Of a stretch of DNA of 46,118 nt, positions 1 to 8,592 are shown piece after piece. Both the position numbers and the translations under genes were made by a program. This DNA comes from Clostridium sp. (GTDB lineage: Bacteria > Bacillota > Clostridia > Clostridiales > Clostridiaceae), in NCBI RefSeq assembly GCF_029258205.1, contig NZ_JARHZJ010000079.1, positions 1 through 46,118 on the forward strand, in the 5' to 3' direction. The notes beneath the pieces were generated by a model. It made no database searches. It saw nothing but the letters and a program-made list of their open reading frames with translations, and was not told the DNA's origin. How positions within the stretch are numbered: the stretch's first letter is position 1; the number at the start of each line of letters is the position of its first letter.

Positions 1-70
1 AATTATTATACTAATATTATGAATAATCAGAATTTCACAAAAATATTTACAATTTTTTTTAAGTTTAAGG

Positions 71-99
71 TTGAAATCTACTAAATTAAAATATAAAAT
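71..99 (+). promoter_or_regulatory. candidate sigma-A promoter for ackA
   Basis: TTGAAA at 71-76 and TAAAAT at 94-99 are separated by 17 nt, upstream of the acetate kinase start at 166. The match is plausible, but the background is so AT-rich that chance matches are common. In many clostridia ackA follows pta; that gene would lie outside the window. Confidence 0.35.
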
Positions 100-165
100 T
101 TATCTTAAGATTGGTGTTAGGTAGAGGTTTAAATTAATTTAAATTAGATTAGGAGAGAGAAAAAA

Positions 166-1359
166 ATGAAAATACTTGTAATTAATTGTGGAAGTTCATC
201 ATTAAAATATAAATTAATTGATATGGCTAATGAAAAAGATATAGCAGAAGGATTAGTTGAAAGAATAGGACTTGATAAATCTAGATTAGTTCAAAAAAAT
301 GAATTTGGTGAAAAATACATAATAGAAAAAGATATAAAAGATCATAAAGAGGCTATAGACATAGTTTTAAACACTTTAATAGATCCAAAAGTTGGAGTTA
401 TTAAGTCTATTGATGAAATATCATCAGTAGGTCATAGAGTAGTTCATGGAGGAGAAAAATACTCTTCTTCAATAATTATAAATGAAGAAGTTATTGAATA
501 CTTAGAAGATTGTATTAAATTAGCTCCATTACATAACCCAGCTAATATAGTTGGAATAAGAGCATGTCAAAGTCTTATGCCAAATAAAGAAATGGTAGCT
601 GTATTTGATACAGCTTTTCATGGAACATTACCAGAAAAAGCATATATATATGCAATAGATTATGATCTATACAAAAATCATAAAATTAGAAAATATGGAT
701 TCCATGGAACTTCACATAAATATGTAGCTCATAAGGTTGCAGAAGCTATGGGAAAAGATATAAAAGATTTAAAAATAATTACATGTCACTTAGGAAATGG
801 TGCTAGTATATCAGCAATTAAAGGAGGAGTATGTATAGATACAACTATGGGATTTACTCCACTTGCTGGAGTTCCAATGGGAACTAGATCAGGAAATATA
901 GATCCATCAATAATTCCTTTTTTAGTTGAAGAATGTGGATATACAATAGAAGAAGTTTCTGAATCATTAAATAAAAAATCAGGAGTTTTAGGAATATCAG
1001 GAGTTAGTTCAGATTTTAGAGATATAGAGGATGCAGCTTCAAATGGGGACAAGCGTGCACAATTAGCACTAGATATATTCCACTATAGAATAAGAGCAGA
1101 AATAGGTTCATTTATAATAAATATGGGTGGTGTAGATGCAATTGTATTTACTGCTGGTGTAGGTGAAAATTCACCTGAAACTAGAGAAGAGTGTTTAAAA
1201 AATCTAGAATTCTTAGGATTAACTCTAGATAGAGAAAAAAATAAAGTTAGAGGAAAACTTCAAGAAATATCAAAAGCTGATTCAAAAATTAAAGCATATG
1301 TTGTTCCAACAAATGAGGAATTAATGATAGCTAAAGAAACAGTTGAATTAATAAAGTAA
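166..1359 (+). CDS. ackA: acetate kinase
   Basis: Acetate kinase, 397 aa, the usual family length. It interconverts acetyl phosphate + ADP and acetate + ATP in the cytosol, the ATP-yielding step of acetate fermentation. Visible ASKHA-fold motifs: N-terminal NCGSSSLKY phosphate loop, HRVVHGG, the FDTAFH catalytic Asp region, [16 protein letters not shown], the [11 protein letters not shown] arginine loop, and a C-terminal [10 protein letters not shown] with the conserved metal-binding Glu. The start is ATG with AGGAGAG 15 nt upstream. It ends just before a strong bidirectional terminator and is convergent with the AraC-type regulator. No pta is visible inside the window. Identification is very secure. 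Confidence 0.98.
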   Translation: MKILVINCGSSSLKYKLIDMANEKDIAEGLVERIGLDKSRLVQKNEFGEKYIIEKDIKDHKEAIDIVLNTLIDPKVGVIKSIDEISSVGHRVVHGGEKYSSSIIINEEVIEYLEDCIKLAPLHNPANIVGIRACQSLMPNKEMVAVFDTAFHGTLPEKAYIYAIDYDLYKNHKIRKYGFHGTSHKYVAHKVAEAMGKDIKDLKIITCHLGNGASISAIKGGVCIDTTMGFTPLAGVPMGTRSGNIDPSIIPFLVEECGYTIEEVSESLNKKSGVLGISGVSSDFRDIEDAASNGDKRAQLALDIFHYRIRAEIGSFIINMGGVDAIVFTAGVGENSPETREECLKNLEFLGLTLDREKNKVRGKLQEISKADSKIKAYVVPTNEELMIAKETVELIK

Positions 1360-1481
1360 TCAATAGACTTTATTAAGTTTAGATGATTTAATTTTATAGA
1401 TTATCTTTAAATTGAAATTTTAGCTATAAATATATAGTTAGAAATTAACAATAACTTAAAATAGCGTTAAATATTAAAATA

Positions 1482-1522
1482 AAAAAAGGTTTGTAAACTT
1501 TTTAAGTTTACAAACCTTTTTT
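1482..1522. terminator. bidirectional terminator between ackA and the AraC regulator
   Basis: A perfect 19-bp inverted repeat (1482-1500 and 1504-1522) has a TTT loop and runs of A/T at both outer ends, so it can terminate transcription from either side. It overlaps the end of the minus-strand regulator gene, whose last codons lie inside the stem. Confidence 0.85.
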
Positions 1523-2266
1523 ATATAGTGAATCTCTGTATTTTAATGGGGTTTGACTAGTGAATTTTTTAAATACTGTACAATAATAGCTTTGATTACT
1601 AAAGCCAACCTTATGTGCAATGTCTAAAAGTGATAAATCAAGATCTTTAAGCAATTCTTTACTTTTTTCGATTTTATAGCTATTTAAAAAATTTATAAAT
1701 GTTTGGCCAGTTTCGTTTTTAAATAGGTTACAGAAGTAGGACTTATTTATTTTAAATTCTTTGCAAAGAGAGTTTATAGAGATTTCTTTTGAGTAATTTT
1801 TTTCTATAAAATCTATAGCTCTACATACATAAGGAGAATATGAAATTGAAAAAGTATCTTTAAGTTTCTCATCTAAGATTATTTTCAGCAATGAATTATA
1901 GTATTTAAGACAACTTTTAGTTTTTAAAGGTATTTTATACAGTTCTAAAGCGTCACTAGAATTTTTTAAATCTTCTTTTATATACAATGGCCCTATTATG
2001 AAAATTAAGTCTTTATCAATTGATTTATAATTAAACAATGAGTAAAAAGATATATTATTTTCAAAGGTAATTATTAATGAATCATTGTTATCATGTTTTA
2101 AATATGAACGCTCAAACTTACTATTTAAGTTCAAATCATTAAATATATAATCATAAAAAGATGAATACCCCACCTCAGAAATAATATTCATATTATTATC
2201 TACGGCTCTTATTGGAATTTCACAGCAATTATAAAAATCTATAAGAATTGATTTTAGAAAAATCAC
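1508..2266 (-). CDS. AraC-family transcriptional regulator
   Basis: 252 aa. The C-terminal ~100 residues form the AraC/XylS DNA-binding domain with two helix-turn-helix motifs: one around SLCKEFKINKSYFCNLFKNETG and a second in LLDIAHKVGFSNQSYYCTVFKKF followed by TPLKYR, the classic signature. The N-terminal ~150 residues (with a Cys pair near residue 14 and IPIRAVDNN) look like a small sensor domain that I cannot assign. The start is GTG at 2264-2266, chosen because AGGAGG lies at 2274-2279 (minus strand) with good spacing and no better ATG exists. It is divergent from the NEAT/heme operon and shares its control region, so it may regulate that operon. The inducer is unknown. Confidence 0.85.
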   Translation of the reverse strand: MIFLKSILIDFYNCCEIPIRAVDNNMNIISEVGYSSFYDYIFNDLNLNSKFERSYLKHDNNDSLIITFENNISFYSLFNYKSIDKDLIFIIGPLYIKEDLKNSSDALELYKIPLKTKSCLKYYNSLLKIILDEKLKDTFSISYSPYVCRAIDFIEKNYSKEISINSLCKEFKINKSYFCNLFKNETGQTFINFLNSYKIEKSKELLKDLDLSLLDIAHKVGFSNQSYYCTVFKKFTSQTPLKYRDSLYKKGL

Positions 2267-2360
2267 ACAAAATCCTCCTTTTTAAAATTAATATATTAAA
2301 AAAAATCTTAATATAGAGAAAAACAATTATAAAAATATATGATAATATAAATATATTAAC

Positions 2361-2379
2361 ATTATTGATAATCATTTTC
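2361..2379 (+). promoter_or_regulatory. Fur box upstream of the heme-uptake operon
   Basis: Aligned to the classical 19-bp Fur consensus GATAATGATAATCATTATC this site matches at about 15 positions, including an uninterrupted GATAATCATT core at 2367-2376. It lies 34-52 nt upstream of the TTG start of the first NEAT gene, next to AT-rich sequence that can serve as a -10 box. Repression by Fe-Fur is the expected mode (inference). Confidence 0.6.
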
Positions 2380-2412
2380 AATGGAAAAAGAAAGTCAAAA
2401 GGGGGATTAACT

Positions 2413-4632
2413 TTGGGAAGAAAGAAAATCAATAAAATTTTAGGTTATGCGCTTGTAACATCTATGTTAGTTGGAGCAGGAGCGAATACTGTTTATGCAG
2501 CAACTAACATGAATAGTGGAACTGAAATTGTTCGTTCAGAAGGTCTTAGAGATGGAATATATGAAGCTAATAATGTAACTTCATATGTTGAAGAAGGAAA
2601 TTCTACAGGGGAAAATATGGCAAGAAATGCTGTAAAAGAAAAAACAAAGTTTAAGGTTGAAAACGGAAAAACATTGATGACTATTTACTTTAATGGAAGT
2701 TTATATGGTTTTATGAACAATATTGAAGTTAGCGCTGGAGGAGAAAATTTAAGAATAGAAGAAAATAAAGATGATAAATCAATAACATTTGAAGTACCAT
2801 CACCTGCTACAAAGGTGAAAATAGGATTATTCATAACAATGATGGGAAGAAAGGTTGAATTTTTCTTAGTTAATGATATGAATACTGTTACTTTATTAGA
2901 TGAAGCACCTAGTATAAATAATGCTAAGGATATTAGTGTTACTAAAGGAGATGCTATTGATTTATTATCTGGAGTTATTGGAACTGATAAGGAAGATGAT
3001 AATTTAAAAGTTGAAATAAGTGGAGATACATCATTTATAAAAGATGGAAAAGCAGAGGTTCCAGGAGTATATCCTATAACTTATAAAGTTACAGATTCAT
3101 CAGGGCAATTTTATGAAAAAACAGTAAAGGTTACAGTAAATAAAAAAATAACTTTAGGTGATGGAAGTTATACACTTAAGAATACAGTTCAATATGTTGG
3201 ACAAGGAAATATGGAAACAGGGAATTCTATGGCTAGAAAAGTGCTATCAGAGGATTCAAAAATTGATATATCAAATGGGAAAAATACAGTTACACTAACT
3301 TTTAACAGTCAATTATATGCATTTTTAAAGAATGTTGATGTGACGGTAGATGGAGAAAAAGTACAAACTGAGATAAATAAAGAAAATAGAACAATAAAGT
3401 TTAATATACCTAACTTAAATTCAGATATTGTTGTATCTACATTAGTTAGTATGATGGGAAAAGAAGTTAGTTTTAAAACTTCTTTAAATTATGATACAGC
3501 TAAGAAGTTAGAAGATAATTTAGAAGAAAATAATAAACCAGGTAATGAAGAAAATGAGAATATTCCTGGTGAAAATGAGAATAGTGGAAATCAAGATAAT
3601 TCAGGAAATAATGGGGATGTAAATGAAGATAAGGAAAATGAAAGTGAAGGAAATACAGGAGAAATAGTAGATGCAAATCAATTAAAGAATGGTATCTATA
3701 ACATAAAAAATGATGTTTCATATATTGGAGATGGGAATCAAGAGATAGGAAATGACATGGCAAGAAAGGCACTATCTAAGAATAGTAAGTTAGAGGTAAA
3801 AGACGATAAAAAGATTCTTACATTAAAGTTTAATGAAGAGCAGTTTGCATTCTTTAAGGATTTTAGAATAACTGTAAATGGTAAAGACGTGGTAGCAATG
3901 CAAAATGAAGCAGATAGAACAATATCTTTTGAGATACCAAATCTTGATGCAGATATAGCTATTACAGCCTTTGTAAGTATAATGGGTAAAGATGTAAGTT
4001 TTAAAACAATACTTAATAAAGGAACTTTAGAATTAGTTAGTGGAGATGACAAACCTGCTATAGAAGAAGAGAATAAATCAGAAGAAAGTAATGGTGCAAG
4101 TTCTTCTAACAATACAAATTCAACTAATAAAGTAAATAGTAGTACAGTTAAAGAAAATAAAGTTACTAAAGGAAAATTATATACAATAGAAAATAAGGTT
4201 GTTCATGAAAGCCAGACTGGTGTTGATATGGCAAGAAAATATTTAAATAAGATATCTGACTTAGAAGAAATTGATGGCAAAAATTATTTAACATTAACAT
4301 TTACTGGTCAAGAATTCATGAAAGATCACAAGATAACTGTTAATGGTAAAGATGCTAATTATAAAGTTGTATCTAAGAATGGTGATTCAATTAAGTTAAG
4401 ATTTGAAATTCCTAATTTAGATGCAGATATTAGAGTAAGTTTATATGTAATACCAATGGGTAAAAATGTTGAGTTTAAAGTTGAGCTTTTAAAAAATACT
4501 AAGAAGTTTGTAAAAGACTTTAATGTATCAAAATTACCAAAGACTGGTTCAGCAATGGGTGGAAACTCAGTTGCATTATTAGGAATGGCAATGATGGGAG
4601 CTTCTATGTTTATTAAAAAAAGAGAAGAATAA
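2413..4632 (+). CDS. cell-wall-anchored surface protein with four NEAT heme-binding domains
   Basis: 739 aa from a TTG start at 2413, chosen because GGGGG (2401-2405) is correctly spaced and translation from here gives a clean signal peptide (GRKKINK, a hydrophobic stretch, then VYAAT). A longer TTG start at 2365 would fall inside the Fur box. Order: NEAT1 (~44-165), an Ig-like domain (~166-245), NEAT2 (~246-365), an Asn/Glu-rich linker, NEAT3 (~424-540), a Ser/Asn linker, NEAT4 (~586-698), then LPKTG at 708-712, a hydrophobic segment and KKREE. NEAT domains bind heme or hemoproteins at the surface of Gram-positive bacteria. Each repeat carries an MAR motif in the lip helix and a (M/I/P)MG(R/K) motif where family members usually have YxxxY. 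First gene of the heme operon; a sortase is encoded nearby. Confidence 0.93.
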   Translation: MGRKKINKILGYALVTSMLVGAGANTVYAATNMNSGTEIVRSEGLRDGIYEANNVTSYVEEGNSTGENMARNAVKEKTKFKVENGKTLMTIYFNGSLYGFMNNIEVSAGGENLRIEENKDDKSITFEVPSPATKVKIGLFITMMGRKVEFFLVNDMNTVTLLDEAPSINNAKDISVTKGDAIDLLSGVIGTDKEDDNLKVEISGDTSFIKDGKAEVPGVYPITYKVTDSSGQFYEKTVKVTVNKKITLGDGSYTLKNTVQYVGQGNMETGNSMARKVLSEDSKIDISNGKNTVTLTFNSQLYAFLKNVDVTVDGEKVQTEINKENRTIKFNIPNLNSDIVVSTLVSMMGKEVSFKTSLNYDTAKKLEDNLEENNKPGNEENENIPGENENSGNQDNSGNNGDVNEDKENESEGNTGEIVDANQLKNGIYNIKNDVSYIGDGNQEIGNDMARKALSKNSKLEVKDDKKILTLKFNEEQFAFFKDFRITVNGKDVVAMQNEADRTISFEIPNLDADIAITAFVSIMGKDVSFKTILNKGTLELVSGDDKPAIEEENKSEESNGASSSNNTNSTNKVNSSTVKENKVTKGKLYTIENKVVHESQTGVDMARKYLNKISDLEEIDGKNYLTLTFTGQEFMKDHKITVNGKDANYKVVSKNGDSIKLRFEIPNLDADIRVSLYVIPMGKNVEFKVELLKNTKKFVKDFNVSKLPKTGSAMGGNSVALLGMAMMGASMFIKKREE

Positions 4633-4640
4633 AAGAATTT

Positions 4641-4672
4641 TAGTTTGAGAGGATTTCCTCTCAAACTATTTT
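4641..4672 (+). terminator. intra-operon hairpin / partial terminator after the first NEAT gene
   Basis: A perfect 13-bp inverted repeat (4641-4653 with 4656-4668) is followed by only four T residues. It sits between the large and small NEAT genes. It could attenuate downstream transcription or stabilise the 3' end of the surface-protein mRNA. Confidence 0.6.
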
Positions 4673-4693
4673 AAGCAAATGGAGGGAAGTTAG

Positions 4694-5335
4694 ATGAAGC
4701 TTTTAAAACCTATTTTATTAGTTATTTTAACACTGTTTATTTCTTTAATAGGGGTTAGAGGAAGTGTTAATGTACTAGCAAGTGAAAACTTAAAAAATGG
4801 AATATATGATGTTAAAAATGATGTTTATCATGATTCAGATATAGGAATGTCAATGGCTAGAAGTTATTTAAATGATACTATGCAACTTAAAATCTTAGGG
4901 GATGAAACAGAATATACTATAGGTTTTTCAGGAACACAATATATGGAAAATTTCAGAATCTTGGTAGATGGTAATGATGGAAATGCTGAGGTGGTTGAAG
5001 AGAATAAAGAGAATGGAACTATAAAGCTGAAAGTTAAGGTTCCTAATAAAGATTCAGAGTTAGAGGCAAAGATATATGTAGGACCTATGGAAAGAGATGT
5101 TGAATTTAAGGTGATTCCAAGGTTTGACACTTTAACTCTTGTTGAAAAGTTAGAAATGCCTAAAGTAGAAAATAAGGAAAGTGACAATGAGAATGTTTCA
5201 GATAAAGCAGTTAAAAATGAAGATGCTATAAGCAAAGCAACAAGTTTAGATAAAAATATTGGCATTTATATTGGAGGCGGAGTAATAATAGTTGCTTTAA
5301 TAACGGGCTTATTAATAGCTAAAAGGAAGAAGTGA
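4694..5335 (+). CDS. membrane-anchored single-NEAT-domain heme-binding protein
   Basis: 213 aa. A signal peptide (residues ~1-30, LLKPILLVILTLFISLIGV) precedes one NEAT domain (~33-150: LKNGIYDVKNDVYH, then SMARSYL, then GPMERDVEF). An acidic linker follows, then a C-terminal membrane helix (IYIGGGVIIVALITGLLIA) and KRKK. No LPXTG-like sorting motif is visible, so it is probably held by the membrane helix. The layout resembles streptococcal Shp, which relays heme from surface proteins to the ABC transporter. As in the larger protein, the usual Tyr ligand position holds Met. ATG start with GGAGGGA eight nt upstream. It lies directly before the sortase gene (1 nt gap). Confidence 0.88.
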   Translation: MKLLKPILLVILTLFISLIGVRGSVNVLASENLKNGIYDVKNDVYHDSDIGMSMARSYLNDTMQLKILGDETEYTIGFSGTQYMENFRILVDGNDGNAEVVEENKENGTIKLKVKVPNKDSELEAKIYVGPMERDVEFKVIPRFDTLTLVEKLEMPKVENKESDNENVSDKAVKNEDAISKATSLDKNIGIYIGGGVIIVALITGLLIAKRKK

Positions 5336-5336
5336 T

Positions 5337-5900
5337 ATGAGAAATAAACTAGCTAAAGGAGTATTTATTTTAGGACTAGTTATGGTTTCTACAGTTCTTA
5401 TAGGAAAACTTTATAGAAGTAACATTGAGAAAAAAACTTTAGAAAATTTTAAGGGAAAGTTTAATTATTCAAAAGAAGAGAAGAAAAAGACTTTACAAGA
5501 AATAAAAAACGGAGATGGAATAGCTTTAATAGATATAGAAAAAATAAGTGTACATACAGTTATTGCTGAAGGAAGTACATTAGATGTTTTAGAAAATAAC
5601 ATTGGTCATTTTGAAAATACTGCTATGCCAGGAGAATTGGGGAATTTTAGTATTGCAGGTCATAGAAATACTATAAATAATGAGGTCTTTAGAAATATAG
5701 ACAAGCTACAAGTAGGAGATGAAATAAAAATCACAACTCTAACTAATATATTTCACTATAAAATTAATGAGATTTTTGTCACTTCTCCTAGTGATACTGA
5801 TGTTTTGAATCAAAGTTTAGATGAGAAAACAATGACCATAGTTACATGTACTAATAGAGGAAAAGATAGATATATAGTTAAGGCAAAATTAATAGGTTAG
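5337..5900 (+). CDS. sortase, class D-like
   Basis: 187 aa. An N-terminal membrane anchor (~8-25) precedes the sortase beta-barrel. Catalytic residues are visible: His109 in IAGHRN, Cys171 in TIVTCTN and Arg178 in KDRYIV. The small single-domain form with an N-terminal anchor and a PGELGNFSIAGHR region fits class D, a class reported to accept LPxTG-type signals with Ser after Gly. The first gene of this operon ends in LPKTGS, so it is the likely substrate (inference). The gene starts 1 nt after the previous stop codon, with AGGAAG as ribosome binding site, implying coupled expression. The class assignment is less certain than the family. Confidence 0.9.
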   Translation: MRNKLAKGVFILGLVMVSTVLIGKLYRSNIEKKTLENFKGKFNYSKEEKKKTLQEIKNGDGIALIDIEKISVHTVIAEGSTLDVLENNIGHFENTAMPGELGNFSIAGHRNTINNEVFRNIDKLQVGDEIKITTLTNIFHYKINEIFVTSPSDTDVLNQSLDEKTMTIVTCTNRGKDRYIVKAKLIG

Positions 5901-5913
5901 TGGAGGGAAAATA

Positions 5914-6801
5914 GTGTTTTTAAAAAAAGGTATAACTTTAAGTTTAATATTTCTTTTAGGATTTGGAGTTATTGGGTGTTCAAATAACTCTGGAGAATCA
6001 AATGAAAGTTTAAAAAAAGAAAATGGAGAAGATATTGTTGTAGCAACTTCTGTTGCCGCAACAGAAATATTAGATAAATTAGGAATAAAGGTTAGTGGAG
6101 TTCCAACTACTTCTTATGATTTGCCTGAAAGTACTAAGGAAGCGGTGAAAGTTGGTAACCCAATGAATCCAGATTTAGAAATAATAAGATCTTTAAATCC
6201 AGATGTTGTAATATCTGTAGATACCTTAGGAGAAGATTATAAAAAACTATTTACTGATAACAATATACCTAGTCAATTTATAGATTTAACTACATTAGAA
6301 GGATTAAAAACAAGTATATCAACCTTAGGTGAAAGATTTAATAAGACAGAAAAAGCAAATGAAATATTAAATGAACTTAAAGTTAAGGAAGATGAGTTTT
6401 CCAATTTATCTAAAGAAGAAAAAAAGGATGTTTTATTAGTATTTGCAGCACCTGGAAGTATGATGATTGCTACCCCTTCATCTTATATAGGAAACTTAGT
6501 TGAAAAGGTTGGAGCAAATAATATAGTTAAAGATGATAAAAAGCCATTTGTTTCATATAGCAATGAAGAAATAGTAAAACTAAATCCAGATATGGTATTA
6601 GTTATGACTCATGGAATGCCTGAACAAGCTAAAAAAATGGCTGAAGAAAAATTTGTTTCAGATCCAGCATGGAGCAGAATTAAAGCTATTAAAGAAGGAA
6701 AGGTCTATTACTTAGAAAATGGATACTTTGGTATGAGTGCAAACCTAAAAGTAATAGAATCTTTGGATAAGTTGGGTGAAATAATATATGGTGAAAAATA
6801 A
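5914..6801 (+). CDS. heme ABC transporter substrate-binding lipoprotein (IsdE-like)
   Basis: 295 aa, TroA/FecB-type periplasmic-binding fold. The signal peptide ends in a lipobox with Cys at about residue 22 (VIGC-SNN), so it should be lipid-anchored outside the membrane. S. aureus IsdE binds heme through one Met and one His; here Met84 in VGNPMNPDLE and His233 in MTHGMPEQ sit in the matching places. GTG start, chosen because GGAGGG (5902-5907) is well spaced and no alternative ATG precedes the signal peptide. It lies downstream of the sortase and overlaps the permease gene by 14 nt. Predicted role: take heme from the NEAT proteins and deliver it to the permease. Confidence 0.9.
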   Translation: MFLKKGITLSLIFLLGFGVIGCSNNSGESNESLKKENGEDIVVATSVAATEILDKLGIKVSGVPTTSYDLPESTKEAVKVGNPMNPDLEIIRSLNPDVVISVDTLGEDYKKLFTDNNIPSQFIDLTTLEGLKTSISTLGERFNKTEKANEILNELKVKEDEFSNLSKEEKKDVLLVFAAPGSMMIATPSSYIGNLVEKVGANNIVKDDKKPFVSYSNEEIVKLNPDMVLVMTHGMPEQAKKMAEEKFVSDPAWSRIKAIKEGKVYYLENGYFGMSANLKVIESLDKLGEIIYGEK

Positions 6802-7774
6802 TAAGTTAAAAAGCTTATATATAGGTTTATCAATATTAATAGTTTTAATATTAATGATAATTTCTTTAAAACTAGGAAGTATTGATATAAGCTTTAGTGA
6901 ATTAATAAAAGGTCTTTTAAGTGGAAGTAATAAAGGAAATATAGGAATAATAAAAGATTTAAGGATGCCTAGGGTAATTATAGCTGCTTTAGTTGGAGGA
7001 AATCTTGCTTTGGCAGGAGTATTACTTCAAGCAGTAATAAGAAATCCTCTGGCTGATCCTCAAGTAACGGGAATATCTTCTGGAGCATGCTTAGTATCAT
7101 TAATATTTATAATGTTTATGCCAGCTTCAGGAGGGATAAGACCAATAGTAGGTTTCTTTGGAGGTCTTGTTTCTTGTATAGTTGTGTATTTAATGGCTTA
7201 TAAAAAAGAGTTAGATACTATGAGGATTGTTCTTGCAGGAGCTGCTATAAATGCTCTTTTAGGAGGAATATCACAAATATTAACTATAGGAAGTGGTCCA
7301 AGCGCAGGTAATATACAATCTTGGATAAGTGGAAGTCTAGCTGCCACTTCATGGGATGAAGTTAAAATTTTATTTTTATATTCAATAATAGGAATGAGTT
7401 TTGCATTAATTTTATCTAAATCATGTAATGTTATAGTTTTAGGAAATAAAAATGCAAAAAGTTTAGGTTTTAATTCAGATTTACAAATGATTCTAATAAC
7501 AGTGGTAGCAGTATTTTTAGGTAGTGTATCAACGGCTATTGTTGGTATTATTTCCTTTGTTGGATTAGTTGTACCGCATATTTGTAGAATATTAATTGGA
7601 TCTGATCATAGATATTTAATTCCTTTTTCAATATTTGTTGGAGGAGCATTAGTCTTACTTGCAGATACAATAGGAAGAATGTTAGTAAAGCCATATGAAA
7701 TACCAGCAGGAATAATTATGGCAGTTATTGGAGCACCATTTTTCTTATATCTATTAAGAAGGAGTGATATGTAG
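6788..7774 (+). CDS. FecCD-family heme/iron ABC transporter permease
   Basis: 328 aa, about ten membrane helices, typical BtuC/FecCD length. Family landmarks: RMPRVIIAALVGGNLALAGVLLQAVIRNPLADP near the N terminus, GISSGA, WISGSL, and the LVVPHICR plus GADHR-like (GSDHRYL) segments in the C-terminal half. It forms the membrane channel for substrate released by the adjacent lipoprotein, probably as a homodimer. It overlaps the lipoprotein gene by 14 nt and ends immediately before the ATPase start codon, so the three are translationally coupled. Heme specificity is inferred from the NEAT genes upstream. Confidence 0.92.
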   Translation: MVKNNKLKSLYIGLSILIVLILMIISLKLGSIDISFSELIKGLLSGSNKGNIGIIKDLRMPRVIIAALVGGNLALAGVLLQAVIRNPLADPQVTGISSGACLVSLIFIMFMPASGGIRPIVGFFGGLVSCIVVYLMAYKKELDTMRIVLAGAAINALLGGISQILTIGSGPSAGNIQSWISGSLAATSWDEVKILFLYSIIGMSFALILSKSCNVIVLGNKNAKSLGFNSDLQMILITVVAVFLGSVSTAIVGIISFVGLVVPHICRILIGSDHRYLIPFSIFVGGALVLLADTIGRMLVKPYEIPAGIIMAVIGAPFFLYLLRRSDM

Positions 7775-8554
7775 ATGATTAGAGGTGAAAAATTATCATT
7801 TAATTACAGGGGAGAAAAAAATATCATTAATGATTTAAATATAGATATAAAAGAGGGAGAAATAACAACTATTATTGGGCCTAATGGAAGTGGAAAATCA
7901 ACTTTGCTAAGTTTATTATGTGCTTTGAATAAAAGTAAAACTGGACATGTTTATATTGGGAATTTAAATATGAACAACCTTAAATATAAGGATATAGCAA
8001 AGATTTTAGCAACTGTCCATCAACAAAATAGTGTGCCAAAGGATATAAAGGTTGAGGAGCTTGTTGCTTATGGTAGATATCCTCACAAAGGATATTTTAA
8101 AAGTAATAACAACGAAGATAAAAACATAATTAAATGGGCTTTAGAATGTACAGGACTTGATGATTTAAAACATAAGGGAGTTATGAATTTATCAGGGGGA
8201 GAAAGGCAAAGAGCTTTTATATCAATGGCGTTAGCGCAAAAGCCTAAAATACTATTTTTAGATGAGCCAACAACTTATTTAGATATTTTTCATCAAATAG
8301 AAATATTAGAGATTGTAAGAAAGTTAAATAAGGACAATGGGCTAACTGTTGTTATGGTTTTACATGATATAAATCAAGCAATTAAATATAGTCATAATAT
8401 TGTTGTCATGAAAGATGGAGAAATTGTAACAGAGGGAAAATCAGAGGATGTAATAGATGAAAAATTATTAAAGGAAGTTTATAAAGTTAATGGTGTTATT
8501 AACAAGTGTAATGAAACTGGAGAGATTTATTTTATACCAAAAACTATTTGTTAA
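7775..8554 (+). CDS. heme/iron ABC transporter ATP-binding protein
   Basis: 259 aa, single nucleotide-binding domain of the FepC/FhuC type. Walker A GPNGSGKST near residue 35, Q-loop VHQQN, signature LSGGERQR, Walker B ILFLDEPTT, D-loop YLD, and switch His in VVMVLHDINQA. It powers the FecCD permease. The ATG abuts the permease stop codon with AAGGAG just upstream, and it completes the binding protein, permease and ATPase importer. Nothing unusual is seen in the motifs, so it should be active. Confidence 0.94.
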   Translation: MIRGEKLSFNYRGEKNIINDLNIDIKEGEITTIIGPNGSGKSTLLSLLCALNKSKTGHVYIGNLNMNNLKYKDIAKILATVHQQNSVPKDIKVEELVAYGRYPHKGYFKSNNNEDKNIIKWALECTGLDDLKHKGVMNLSGGERQRAFISMALAQKPKILFLDEPTTYLDIFHQIEILEIVRKLNKDNGLTVVMVLHDINQAIKYSHNIVVMKDGEIVTEGKSEDVIDEKLLKEVYKVNGVINKCNETGEIYFIPKTIC

Positions 8555-8592
8555 ATAAATTTTGTAAACTTCAGAAAGATGGTGTAAGAATT

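Noticed and set aside
2365-2412. Upstream TTG (2365) as start of the large NEAT protein
   Set aside because: It lies inside the Fur box, lacks a ribosome binding site and adds charged residues before the signal peptide; TTG 2413 has GGGGG at proper spacing.
3500-4112. Long minus-strand frames inside the NEAT gene
   Set aside because: They are mirror frames of a low-complexity, AT-rich coding region, with no ribosome binding site and protein sequence dominated by His/Leu/Ser runs.
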